Assembly (NCBI GenBank): GCA_934654815.1 | Contig: CAKUGU010000012.1 | Location: 1 to 51,158 of the forward strand | DNA: 51,158 nucleotides | Direction: 5' to 3' | Source: an uncultured Ellagibacter sp. | GTDB taxonomy: Bacteria > Actinomycetota > Coriobacteriia > Coriobacteriales > Eggerthellaceae | Part shown: piece by piece, positions 1 to 8,281 of the stretch | Layout: every line of letters begins with the position of its first letter | How positions within the stretch are numbered: the stretch's first letter is position 1 | Position numbers and translations under genes: made by a program | Notes under the pieces: generated by a model | What the model was told of the DNA's origin: nothing | The model's input: only the letters and a program-made list of their open reading frames with translations | Database searches by the model: none

Positions 1-50
1 GGCGGCGCTTTTTTCTTTTGTTGCGCCTTCGGGCCCTGCGGGGGCCCTGG

Positions 51-81
51 GGGGGGCGGCCAGGGGCCGCCCCCCTTTTTT
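51..81 (+). terminator. Intrinsic terminator of an upstream gene
   Basis: A perfect 11-bp GC stem (51-61 with 65-75) with a 3-nt loop is followed by six T residues at 76-81. The T-rich run at 9-19 after a GC block looks like the 3' half of another terminator cut by the window edge. The gene these serve lies outside the window. The rest of 1-329 contains no gene that I can support: 82-166 shows nothing, and 167-329 is the promoter and leader of the next gene. Confidence 0.85.
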
Positions 82-166
82 CTATCTCTGGGTTCGCCCG
101 CATCATCTGTCTGGTTCCATGGGGAGGTGCCTGCGCGCTGGCGCCGTGCGTTTTTCCTTCTTTCCC

Positions 167-195
167 TTGATGGTTTTTCTTTCTTGCGATACTAT
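167..195 (+). promoter_or_regulatory. Sigma-70-type promoter of the aldolase-rho operon
   Basis: TTGATG (167-172) and TACTAT (190-195) are separated by 17 nt. Transcription would start near 202 and give a pyrimidine-rich leader of about 125 nt that ends in a strong AAGGAGGA ribosome-binding site just before the ATG at 330. The hexamers are seen directly; promoter activity is inferred. Confidence 0.6.
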
Positions 196-329
196 GAGCG
201 CAGTTCATGTCCGTAATCCCCATTTCGAGGGAGCGAATTCGGATCTCTGTTTCTTTCTTTTCCTTTTATTTTGTTGATTTTTGCGTTTCGGCGCAGGTTT
301 CATAGCTGTATCCCATGTAAGGAGGACCC

Positions 330-1016
330 ATGAAGTTCTTTCTCGACACTGCTGACTTGGACGAGATCGAGGAGGCCGCAAGCTGGGGCGCGCTTGCAGG
401 CGTGACAACCAACCCGTCTCTGTACGCCCGCATCGGTGGCAAGCTCGACGACTTCCATAACCACATCAAGCGCATCTGCGACATCGTCGGTCCTGACTGC
501 CCCGTTTCCGCAGAATCGGTTGCCATGACGCGTGACGAGATCGTCGCGGACGGCCGTGTTCTCGCCGACATCGCGCCGAACGTCGTCGTCAAGGTGCCGA
601 CGATGGTGGAAGGCCTCGCCGCGACCCATACGCTCGCCTCTGAGGGCATTCGCGTCAACATGACGCTCTGCTTCAGCGTCCCTCAGGCGCTGCTTGCTGC
701 CCGTGCCGGCGCGCGTTACATCAGCCCCTTCATCGGCCGTTTCGACGACATCTCAGAAGACGGACTCGAGCAGGTCGCGAACATCGTCACGGCTATCAAC
801 AACTACGACTTCACCGACAACACCGTCAACGGCGAGAAGGTCGAGATCATCGCTGCTTCGATTCGTTCGGCAAACCATGTCACCCAGGCGGCGCTCATGG
901 GCGCCGACATCGCCACGGTGCCGTTTGCCGTTCTCAAGAAGATGGTGAAGCACCCGCTGACCGATCGCGGCCTCGAATCCTTCCTTAAGGATTGGGAGAA
1001 AGTCCAGCAGGCATAA
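330..1016 (+). CDS. fsa: TalC-type transaldolase / fructose-6-phosphate aldolase
   Basis: This 228-residue protein has the short TIM-barrel form of the transaldolase superfamily (TalC/FSA). It opens MKFFLDTADL, followed by a GVTTNPSL motif. The Schiff-base lysine is in NVVVKVPTM (Lys88; Lys85 in E. coli FSA). It should cleave or transfer dihydroxyacetone units in cytosolic sugar-phosphate metabolism. Sequence alone does not decide between transaldolase and F6P aldolase activity. The ATG is fixed by AAGGAGGA 5 nt upstream. It sits only 3 nt from rho, so the two genes are probably cotranscribed from the promoter at 167-195. Confidence 0.9.
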   Translation: MKFFLDTADLDEIEEAASWGALAGVTTNPSLYARIGGKLDDFHNHIKRICDIVGPDCPVSAESVAMTRDEIVADGRVLADIAPNVVVKVPTMVEGLAATHTLASEGIRVNMTLCFSVPQALLAARAGARYISPFIGRFDDISEDGLEQVANIVTAINNYDFTDNTVNGEKVEIIAASIRSANHVTQAALMGADIATVPFAVLKKMVKHPLTDRGLESFLKDWEKVQQA

Positions 1017-1019
1017 CCG

Positions 1020-3002
1020 ATGAGCGATGTTGAAGTAACGCAAGACGCTGCTGCACCTTCTCCGGCCGAGAAACCGGCTCCCCGCAAGGCGAGCGCGACG
1101 GGCGCGAAGCGCGGTCCGGGCCGTCCTCGTAAGAACCCCGCGCCGGAATCCGACGCCTCTTCGAACGAGAACGCCTCTGACGCAGCGAAGCCGAAGCGAC
1201 GTCCGGGCAGGCCTCGGAAGAGCGAGTCGGTCGCGTCCGCCGACGGTGCGCAGGAACAATCGGCTCCTGAAAAACCGAAGCGCCGCCCTGGGCGTCCGCG
1301 CAAGAAGCCGGTTGAAGACGTTGCGGTCGACGGCGCGCAGCCAGCATCTGCGTCCGCGACGAAATACGAGCATACCTCCGAGCAATCGGAGCATCCTTCC
1401 GATGGCCCGCGCGCGCATGACGACTTGAAGCAGGCCTCTCCGTCTCGTGAGGATTCGCATGCGGACGACGCTTCGTCTAATCATGGCGGGGACGCCGATT
1501 CGGGGTCTTCGCATAAGGAGCGCACGACCGTTCACGTCCATCGCCAGCGAGGTGATTCCGGGGAGCGTTCCGACCAGCGGCAGAACGACAAGTATCGTTC
1601 GAACCATCACAGCAAGGACCGTCAGAACAATCAGAAGCAGTCCCAACAGAAGCGCAACAACGATCGCAAGCAGCGTCGTCAGCGCAATCAGCAGAACCGC
1701 GAGATCGTTCCGAGCGTCAACAAGGAAGAGCTCGCCAAGCTGAAGGTAGCCGAGCTCCGCGAAAAGGCGCAAGAGCTCGAACTCGACGTCACCGGACTCA
1801 AGAAGGCCGAGCTCGTCGAGGCCGTCTATGAGGCGAGTATCAAGGCCGAGGGTTTCCTCGAGGTCTCTGGCATCCTCGACATCATGCCCGACGGCTACGG
1901 GTTCCTTCGCACGCAAGGGTACCTTCCGAGCGAAACCGACGCGTACGTGGGGTTGTCGACGATCCGTCGCAACGGCCTGCGCAAGGGCGACATGGTGAGC
2001 GGTCAGACGCGCCCCGCCCGCGAAAACGAGAAGTACCCTGCGATCCAAAAGGTCATCTCGGTGAACGGGGTGCCAGCTGAGGAGGCTTCGTGTAGGCCGA
2101 AGTTCTCCGAGCTGACGCCTGTTTACCCTGACGAGCGCCTTGTCATGGAGCATGGGAAGAGCACCATCACCGCGCGCGTCATCGACCTTGCCGCCCCGAT
2201 CGGCAAGGGCCAGCGCGGTCTTATCGTGTCGCCGCCGAAGGCCGGCAAGACCACGATCCTGAAGGACATCGCGGCTTCCATCACGGCGAACAACCCTGAA
2301 GTGCACCTCATGTGCCTACTCGTGGATGAACGCCCCGAGGAAGTCACCGACATGGAGCGCTCGGTTCGCGGCGAGGTCGTCTCCTCGACGTTCGACATGC
2401 CGTGCGAGAACCACATCGCCGTCGCCGAGCTCGTCGTCGAGCGCGCGAAGCGCCTAGTCGAACTCGGGCAGGACGTCGTGATCCTCCTCGACTCGATCAC
2501 TCGCCTTGCGCGAGCGTACAACCTCGCGCAACCCGCTTCCGGCCGCATCCTTTCGGGCGGCGTCGATTCGACGGCGCTCTACCCGCCGAAGCGGTTCCTC
2601 GGTGCCGCGCGCAACATCGAGGGCGGTGGCAGCCTCACCATCCTCGCCTCGGCGCTCATCGACACCGGGTCGAAGATGGACGAGGTCATCTTCGAGGAGT
2701 TCAAGGGCACTGGCAACATGGAGCTCAAGCTCGATCGTAACCTCGCCGATCGCCGCATCTTCCCGGCGATCGACCCGGTTACGAGCGGCACGCGCAAGGA
2801 GGACTTGCTGCTCGACCCGCAGGAAGCGCCGCTCATCTGGGCGGTTCGCCGAATCCTGTCGAACATGAACAACACCGAGCGCGCGATGGACATGCTCATC
2901 AAATCGCTCAAGCGCACGGAGACGAACACGGAATTCCTTCTCCGTACCGCGAAGAAGGCGCAAGCGCAGCATGGGAAGGCCGACGAGAACTTCGAGTTCT
3001 AA
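1020..3002 (+). CDS. rho: Transcription termination factor Rho with long N-terminal extension
   Basis: This 660-residue protein is an RNA-dependent hexameric helicase that ends transcription. The conserved core starts near residue 231: a Rho N-terminal helical domain (about 235-275), the RNA-binding cold-shock-like domain (FLEVSGILDIMPDGYGFLR, about 279-297), and a RecA-like ATPase with Walker A SPPKAGKTT (404-412). A typical Rho has about 420 residues, so residues 1-230 are extra. They carry three GRPRK AT-hook-like motifs (about 32-38, 61-67, 89-95), an acidic/Ser region, and an Asn/Gln/Arg/Lys/His-rich stretch (about 165-228). The extension looks disordered and nucleic-acid binding. No strong ribosome-binding site precedes the ATG, which fits coupling to the gene 3 nt upstream. 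Confidence 0.97.
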   Translation: MSDVEVTQDAAAPSPAEKPAPRKASATGAKRGPGRPRKNPAPESDASSNENASDAAKPKRRPGRPRKSESVASADGAQEQSAPEKPKRRPGRPRKKPVEDVAVDGAQPASASATKYEHTSEQSEHPSDGPRAHDDLKQASPSREDSHADDASSNHGGDADSGSSHKERTTVHVHRQRGDSGERSDQRQNDKYRSNHHSKDRQNNQKQSQQKRNNDRKQRRQRNQQNREIVPSVNKEELAKLKVAELREKAQELELDVTGLKKAELVEAVYEASIKAEGFLEVSGILDIMPDGYGFLRTQGYLPSETDAYVGLSTIRRNGLRKGDMVSGQTRPARENEKYPAIQKVISVNGVPAEEASCRPKFSELTPVYPDERLVMEHGKSTITARVIDLAAPIGKGQRGLIVSPPKAGKTTILKDIAASITANNPEVHLMCLLVDERPEEVTDMERSVRGEVVSSTFDMPCENHIAVAELVVERAKRLVELGQDVVILLDSITRLARAYNLAQPASGRILSGGVDSTALYPPKRFLGAARNIEGGGSLTILASALIDTGSKMDEVIFEEFKGTGNMELKLDRNLADRRIFPAIDPVTSGTRKEDLLLDPQEAPLIWAVRRILSNMNNTERAMDMLIKSLKRTETNTEFLLRTAKKAQAQHGKADENFEF

Positions 3003-3026
3003 GGCCGCCGCACTGCGCGATGCGAC

Positions 3027-3071
3027 ATGACGAAACGGGGACGGGACCGCGTGTTGCCGCCCCCGTTCGTC
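3027..3071 (+). terminator. Hairpin after rho, possible weak terminator
   Basis: GACGAAACGGGG (3027-3038) pairs with CCCCGTTCGTC (3061-3071), with one bulged A. No T-tract follows, so this could be an RNA-stabilising hairpin rather than an intrinsic terminator. Confidence 0.35.
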
Positions 3072-3113
3072 GTATATGGGGTAGTATGGACAAGTTGACG
3101 AGAAGGAGGCGGG

Positions 3114-4193
3114 ATGGATCGAACCCCCGAAAACGAACAGCCACGCAATCCCCAGCCGGGCCAGCCCGAGCGCATGCAGCCGCCGAGCGGCACGGCGTTC
3201 CCTTACGGCTCTCCAGCGCCCGGCTACTACGGTGCGACATATGCGTCGCAGCCCCCGCAGAAGAAGAGCAGGGGGTGGATCGTCGCGCTCGTGGCCGTGG
3301 TCCTGTTCTTCCTGCTCATGTTCGCGGGGCTCGCGTCCTGCACGAGCGTCGTGAACTCGGCTGTCTCCTCCTCGCTTGGCACAGGGGAGGAAAGCGCGCT
3401 CGATTCCCTTTCGGGCGATGCCGTCGGCGTGATCACGATCGACGGGACGATCGACTATGACGGCTCGACGGCAAGCCCCGAGGGACTGAAGGCACAGCTC
3501 GACCAGGCCGAGACGAACCCCCATATCAAAGCCGTGGTGCTGCGGGTGAACTCCGGCGGCGGCACGGCGACGGCGGGCGAGGAGATGGCGGCCTACGTCC
3601 GCGACTTCTCGAAGCCCATCGTCGTCTCGAGCGCGTCGATGAACGCGAGCGCGGCATACGAGATCTCCTCGCAGGCCGACTACATCTTCACCGCGAAAAC
3701 GACGGCGATCGGGGCTATCGGCACAGCCATGCAGGTGACCGACGTTTCGGGGCTGCTCGACAAGCTTGGCATTACAATAGACAACATCACCTCCGCCGAA
3801 AGCAAGGACTCGAGCTATGGCACGCGCCCGCTGACCGACGAGGAACGTGCCTACTACCAGGCGATGGTCGACAGCATCAACCAGACGTTCATCGAGAACG
3901 TCGCCGCGGGGCGCAACATGTCCACCGACGAGGTGAGCGCGCTTGCGACAGGCATGACGTTCACGGGAATGGACGCCGTCGGTAACGGTCTCGTGGACGA
4001 GATCGGCACGCGGGAGGACGCGATTGACAAGGCCGCCGATCTCGGAGGAGCCCGCAACTACACGGTCGTGAGCCTCGAACCCTCCACGAGCGACCTGTCG
4101 TCGCTCGTCGGCCTGCTCTCGAGCAACAGCTCGACGGATGAAACGTACGCACAGAAATTGAAGGAGCTATCCGACAATGACACCCAACACTAA
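3114..4193 (+). CDS. sppA: Signal peptide peptidase SppA, S49 family
   Basis: This 359-residue membrane serine protease degrades leftover signal peptides. Residues 1-50 are a Pro/Gln-rich cytoplasmic tail. A single transmembrane segment spans about 54-76 and the S49 protease domain about 100-310. The nucleophile motif is MNASAAYEIS with Ser179, where the family usually has ASGGYY. The general-base lysine is probably Lys231 in SAESKDSSYG. This gives the Ser-Lys dyad and topology of the short, Bacillus-type SppA. An LASC sequence at the end of the membrane segment resembles a lipobox, but the long N-terminal tail argues against lipidation. AAGGAGG precedes the ATG. The 3' end overlaps metG by 17 nt. 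Confidence 0.9.
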   Translation: MDRTPENEQPRNPQPGQPERMQPPSGTAFPYGSPAPGYYGATYASQPPQKKSRGWIVALVAVVLFFLLMFAGLASCTSVVNSAVSSSLGTGEESALDSLSGDAVGVITIDGTIDYDGSTASPEGLKAQLDQAETNPHIKAVVLRVNSGGGTATAGEEMAAYVRDFSKPIVVSSASMNASAAYEISSQADYIFTAKTTAIGAIGTAMQVTDVSGLLDKLGITIDNITSAESKDSSYGTRPLTDEERAYYQAMVDSINQTFIENVAAGRNMSTDEVSALATGMTFTGMDAVGNGLVDEIGTREDAIDKAADLGGARNYTVVSLEPSTSDLSSLVGLLSSNSSTDETYAQKLKELSDNDTQH

Positions 4194-6204
4194 CGCCTCG
4201 ACGGTGACGTGGCCCCATCGCGCGGTGGTCACCGCGGGCATGCCGTACGGCAACAAGCCGCTGCACTTCGGGCACGTCGGCGGCGTTTTCGTGCCGGCCG
4301 ACGCGTTCGCCCGTTTCCTGCGCGACCGAATCGGCGAGGAGAACGTGCGCTTCGTTTCCGGCACCGACTGCTTCGGTTCGCCCATCAACGAAGGCTATCG
4401 CAAGCTCGTCGAGGCGGGTGAGTTCGAAGGCTCCATCTCCGACTACGTCATGCGCAACCACGAGCGTCAGGCGAAGACGCTCGAATCCTACGGCATCAGC
4501 CTGTCGATCTACGACGGGTCGGGAATCGGGCACGCGGGCGAGGTTCATCAGGCTGTTTCCGAGGCGTTCATCGAGAAGCTCCACGAGCGCGGGTTCCTCC
4601 ACAAGGAATCGACGCTGCAGTTCTACGACACCGAGGCACAGACATTTCTGAATGGACGCCAGGTCGTGGGGCACTGCCCGGTGCAGGGATGCAAATCCGA
4701 GCATGCCTACGCCGACGAGTGCGACTTGGGCCATCAGTACGACCCGGTCGATCTCATCGCGCCGAAATCGTCCATCACGGGCACGGTGCCCGAGATGCGT
4801 CCGGTCGAGAACTGGTATTTCGACCTGCCGGCGTTCGGCGAGTTTCTGAAGGAGCGCGTCCAAGAGCTCAAAGACGACCCGGAGGTTCGCGACGTCGTTC
4901 CCCAGACCATCGAGGAGTTTTTGGCGCCGCCGGTCGTGTACGTGAAGAACGAGGCCGAGGAGGCCTACCGCGCGATCGCTGACACGCTGCCCGAGCACGT
5001 GTTCCGCCCGGCGGAGAAGGGCAAGCAGAGCTTCGAGCTCGAGTTCTCCTCGATTAGGGACCGCGATGCGGCGCGTCCGCTGCTCGCGAACGCGAACATC
5101 CGCTTCCGCATGGGCAAGACACTCGTCCCGTTCCGCATCACCGGCAACATCGAGTGGGGCGTGAAGGCGCCGGTGATCGACGGGGTCGAGGGCCTCACCG
5201 TATGGTGCTGGCCCGAGTCGCTCTGGGCGCCCATCTCGTTTACCATGGCGGTGAACGACAAGCTCGGCCTTCCGCGCTCGTCGTGGCAGGACTTCTGGTG
5301 CTCGGACGACGCATGCGTCTACCAATTCATCGGGCAGGACAACCTGTACTTCTATGGCGTCGCCCAGCCGGCGCTTTGGGAGGCGCTGCGCCCGGGCGGC
5401 ATCTTCGGCGACGACGACGCGCCCGCGCTCCGTCAGACGACGCTCATCGCGAATCACCACCTGCTGCTCGGGAACAAGAAGGCGTCCTCGTCGGGCTCGG
5501 TGAAGCCCCCGACGGCCGACGAACTGCTCGACTACTACACGCCCGAGCAGCTTCGAGCGCACTTCCTCGCGCTCGGCCTCGACCAGAAGTCGGTCGGGTT
5601 CAAGCCGAAGCCGTTCGACCCGGACGAGTCGAAGCGCACCGATCCGCGCGTCGCCGACCCGGCGCTCAAGGAGGGGACACTGCTCACCAACGTCTTCAAC
5701 CGTCTTGGCCGAAGCTGCTTCTACGAGGCGCAGAAGAACTTCGACGGCATGATGCCGCTTGGGAAGGTGAGCGAGGAGGCCGTCGCCCGCGCGCATAAGA
5801 CCCTTCGCACCTACGACGAGCTCATGCACAAGGTCGAGCTGCATACGGTGATGTCGCTCATGGACGAGTTCATCCGCTTCTCGAACAAGTACTGGACCGA
5901 CGGCATCCGCGAGGCGGAGCTTTCGGGCAACGCCGAGGCGCGTCGCCAGGTGCTCATCGACTCGTTCTACCTGCTGCGCATCTGCACGCTGCTCATGCAC
6001 CCGATCGTCCCGTTCGGCTGCGAGAAGATCTGCGACCACATGAACTTCGAGTTCGGCGATTTCTTCAGCTGGAACTACGACTTCGACGGCATGGAGGAGC
6101 TGTGCGGTGCGAGCGAGATCACCTCGGGCGCGCATCGCATCCACGAGCTTCCGCCCCGCTACGACTTCTTCGAGAAGCACCCGAGCCAGATCAAGAAGAA
6201 GTAG
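4177..6204 (+). CDS. metG: Divergent methionyl-tRNA synthetase
   Basis: This 675-residue class I aminoacyl-tRNA synthetase charges tRNA-Met with methionine. Evidence: VTAGMPYGNKPLHFGH at the N-terminus with the HIGH motif as HFGH (30-33), a Cys-containing knuckle insert (CPVQGC...CDLGH), the YQFIGQDNLYFYG segment that matches the MetRS 'iGKDi' motif, and an anticodon-binding helical C-terminus. Several blocks are unusual. The KMSKS loop reads K-A-S-S-S (435-439), losing the second lysine, and the expected WFDA-type segment reads VWCWPESLWAPISF. No Trbp111-like tail is visible. It overlaps sppA by 17 nt, so the two are translationally linked. It is probably the cell's MetRS, but a paralog elsewhere cannot be excluded. 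Confidence 0.82.
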   Translation: MTPNTNASTVTWPHRAVVTAGMPYGNKPLHFGHVGGVFVPADAFARFLRDRIGEENVRFVSGTDCFGSPINEGYRKLVEAGEFEGSISDYVMRNHERQAKTLESYGISLSIYDGSGIGHAGEVHQAVSEAFIEKLHERGFLHKESTLQFYDTEAQTFLNGRQVVGHCPVQGCKSEHAYADECDLGHQYDPVDLIAPKSSITGTVPEMRPVENWYFDLPAFGEFLKERVQELKDDPEVRDVVPQTIEEFLAPPVVYVKNEAEEAYRAIADTLPEHVFRPAEKGKQSFELEFSSIRDRDAARPLLANANIRFRMGKTLVPFRITGNIEWGVKAPVIDGVEGLTVWCWPESLWAPISFTMAVNDKLGLPRSSWQDFWCSDDACVYQFIGQDNLYFYGVAQPALWEALRPGGIFGDDDAPALRQTTLIANHHLLLGNKKASSSGSVKPPTADELLDYYTPEQLRAHFLALGLDQKSVGFKPKPFDPDESKRTDPRVADPALKEGTLLTNVFNRLGRSCFYEAQKNFDGMMPLGKVSEEAVARAHKTLRTYDELMHKVELHTVMSLMDEFIRFSNKYWTDGIREAELSGNAEARRQVLIDSFYLLRICTLLMHPIVPFGCEKICDHMNFEFGDFFSWNYDFDGMEELCGASEITSGAHRIHELPPRYDFFEKHPSQIKKK

Positions 6205-6267
6205 CCGCGTCCCGCCCTACGTGGCCGCGCGTTTTTCGAATGCGGCGAAATTCACGCCCCTGCGCCC

Positions 6268-6296
6268 TTGAAAGAGCGGTGTGGGGGCGTTATAAT
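6268..6296 (+). promoter_or_regulatory. Near-perfect sigma-70 promoter of rpsB-tsf
   Basis: TTGAAA (6268-6273), a 17-nt spacer and TATAAT (6291-6296) form the best promoter in the window, as expected for ribosomal protein genes. The start near 6303 leaves a leader of about 107 nt. That leader contains a small hairpin (CCACT 6331-6335 with AGTGG 6341-6345) that could take part in autoregulation by S2. That role is inference. Confidence 0.85.
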
Positions 6297-6409
6297 TCAA
6301 CGGTTTCTATATTACACATGCTTATGCGACCCACTCCGCGAGTGGCCACCGGAAAAGGCTGCGGCAGCTGGGGATGACCATAGGCAGAGGACTAACGAAT
6401 GGAGAGAAC

Positions 6410-7162
6410 ATGACGAAAGTCAGCATCCAGACCCTGCTCGACGCAGGCGCGCATTTCGGTCATCAGACCCGTCGCTGGAACCCGAAGATGAAGCCGTATA
6501 TCTTCGGCCATCGCGGCGACATCTACATCATCGACCTCAAGAAGACCCTCATCGGCCTCGACCAGGCCTACACCTTCGCTTCCGAGACCGCGAAGAAGGG
6601 CGGCACCGTCCTGTTCGTCGGCACCAAGAAGCAGGCTCAGGAGCCCATCGCCGACGCTGCGAACCGTTGCGGCATGCCCTACGTGAACGCCCGTTGGCTC
6701 GGCGGCATGCTCACCAACTTCCAGACCATCCGCTCCCGCGTGGCTCGCATGGAAGAGCTCGAGGCCATGGACACCGACGGCCGCATGGCGGCTCTGCCCA
6801 AGAAGGAGCAGATCCTGCTGCACAAGGAGCTTTCCAAGCTGCAGACCAACCTCAACGGCATCCGCAACATGAAGCGCACCCCCGATGCGGTGTTCGTGAT
6901 CGACACCAACCGCGAGGGCATCGCCATCCATGAGTGCCAGCGCCTGAACATCCCCGTGATCGGCACGCTCGACACGAACTGCGACCCGGACGACGTCGAG
7001 TACGGCATCCCGGCGAACGACGACGCGATCCGCTCCGTGCGCCTGCTGTCCGACTTCATCGCCGACGCCGTCATCGCCGGCACCGGCGCCCCGGTGACCG
7101 CTGCGGAGATGGAGGGCGAAGCCGAAGCCGCTCCCACCGCCGAAGCCCCGGCTGCTGAATAA
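6410..7162 (+). CDS. rpsB: 30S ribosomal protein S2
   Basis: This 250-residue S2 protein ([31 protein letters not shown]) is a small-subunit ribosomal protein needed for S1 binding and mRNA recruitment. The start is at 6410, not the in-frame ATG at 6374: GGAGAG lies just upstream and the family N-terminus begins here. The last ~20 residues are an Ala/Glu-rich tail ([16 protein letters not shown]). It is followed by tsf in the conserved bacterial order. Confidence 0.98.
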   Translation: MTKVSIQTLLDAGAHFGHQTRRWNPKMKPYIFGHRGDIYIIDLKKTLIGLDQAYTFASETAKKGGTVLFVGTKKQAQEPIADAANRCGMPYVNARWLGGMLTNFQTIRSRVARMEELEAMDTDGRMAALPKKEQILLHKELSKLQTNLNGIRNMKRTPDAVFVIDTNREGIAIHECQRLNIPVIGTLDTNCDPDDVEYGIPANDDAIRSVRLLSDFIADAVIAGTGAPVTAAEMEGEAEAAPTAEAPAAE

Positions 7163-7183
7163 CTACCGACAACGTAGTGCCAA

Positions 7184-7216
7184 CCGCGCGCTCGCTTAAG
7201 CGGCGCGCGGCTTTTC
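7184..7216 (+). terminator. rpsB-tsf intergenic attenuator hairpin
   Basis: CCGCGCGC (7184-7191) pairs perfectly with GCGCGCGG (7203-7210) and is followed by CTTTTC. The short T-tract suggests partial termination that lowers tsf relative to rpsB. An attenuator between these genes is known in E. coli; its action here is inferred. Confidence 0.6.
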
Positions 7217-7248
7217 AATACCTGACTGATACGAGAGAGAGGAACATC

Positions 7249-8109
7249 GTGGCTGCTATCACCGCTGCAATGGTCAAGGAACTCCGCGAGATGACCGACG
7301 CCGGCATGATGGAGTGCAAGAAGGCGCTCGTCGAGGCCGACGGCGACATGGACAAGGCCGTTGACGTTCTCCGCACCCGCGGTCTCGCCGCCGCTGCGAA
7401 GAAGGTCGGCCGTGCGACCAACGAGGGCACCGTCATGACCGTCGTCTCCGACGACGCGACCAAGGGCGCTGTCGTCGAGCTGAACTGCGAAACCGACTTC
7501 GTCGGCATGAACGACAAGTTCAAGGCGTACGCCGAGAAGATCGCCCGCGCCGCTCTCGCTTCCAACGCTCAGGACGTCGAGGCTCTGAAGGCCGCCGACG
7601 CCGAGGGCGAAACGGTCGAAGACGTCCTCACCGACGCCATCCACACGCTCGGTGAGAACATGAACCTCGCCCGCGTCGCCGTCGTCGAGGCAGGCGCCGT
7701 TTCCTCCTACATCCATGGTGGCGGCAAGATCGGCGTTCTCGTGACGTTCGACGTCGATGGCATCGACCCGACCTCCGAGGACTTCCAGCATTACGGCCGT
7801 GACGTCGCGATGCAGGTTGCAGCCGCCTCCCCGGTTGCCGCAACCCGCGAGTCTGTTCCGGCCGACGTCGTCGAACACGAGAAGGAAATCTACAAGGCGC
7901 AGGCCGCCGAATCCGGCAAGCCCGAGAACATCCAGGAAAAGATGGCCACCGGCCGTCTCGAGAAGTTCTACAAGGAAAGCTGCCTGACCGAGCAGGTCTT
8001 CGTGAAGAACTCCGACCAGACCGTGACCGACTACACCAATGAGGTCGCCAAGAAGCTCGGCGGTTCCATCAAGATCACCGGCTTCAAGCGCTTCATGCTC
8101 GGCGAATAA
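7249..8109 (+). CDS. tsf: Elongation factor Ts
   Basis: This 286-residue nucleotide exchange factor regenerates EF-Tu-GTP. It has the N-terminal UBA-like domain with the signature TDAGMMECKKAL, and the GRATNEGTVMTVVSDDATKGAVVELNCETDFV core. The GTG at 7249 is chosen because AGAGAGGA lies just upstream and the family starts with M/V-A-x-I-T-A-x-M-V-K-E-L. A longer in-frame reading from 7177 would run through the attenuator hairpin and is not credible. Its length matches full-size EF-Ts. Confidence 0.97.
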   Translation: MAAITAAMVKELREMTDAGMMECKKALVEADGDMDKAVDVLRTRGLAAAAKKVGRATNEGTVMTVVSDDATKGAVVELNCETDFVGMNDKFKAYAEKIARAALASNAQDVEALKAADAEGETVEDVLTDAIHTLGENMNLARVAVVEAGAVSSYIHGGGKIGVLVTFDVDGIDPTSEDFQHYGRDVAMQVAAASPVAATRESVPADVVEHEKEIYKAQAAESGKPENIQEKMATGRLEKFYKESCLTEQVFVKNSDQTVTDYTNEVAKKLGGSIKITGFKRFMLGE

Positions 8110-8157
8110 CCCGCCGACTGTCGGATCGTTCCGGCAACGCTCGATACTGCTTTACTT

Positions 8158-8191
8158 GTGAAGGCCCGCTCACTGCGGGCCTTCACTTTTT
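8158..8191 (+). terminator. Intrinsic terminator after tsf
   Basis: A perfect 12-bp stem, GTGAAGGCCCGC (8158-8169) with GCGGGCCTTCAC (8175-8186), is followed by TTTTT. This ends the rpsB-tsf unit. Confidence 0.9.
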
Positions 8192-8196
8192 ATAAT
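8191..8196 (+). promoter_or_regulatory. Possible -10 element for murA
   Basis: A perfect TATAAT directly follows the tsf terminator. No good -35 hexamer is visible 16-18 nt upstream (GCTCAC at 8168-8173). The start would lie near 8203, about 80 nt before murA. Confidence 0.4.
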
Positions 8197-8281
8197 GGCT
8201 CGTATCGAAATCATAGTCCCGCATGCAGCCGCGAGGGGAGCGGTGGGTTTTCGCATGCGCCAACGATAGAAGGTGTTCTCC

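Noticed and set aside
7177..7248. N-terminal extension of EF-Ts
   Set aside because: It would be translated through the rpsB-tsf attenuator hairpin. The GTG at 7249 has the ribosome-binding site and matches the family N-terminus.
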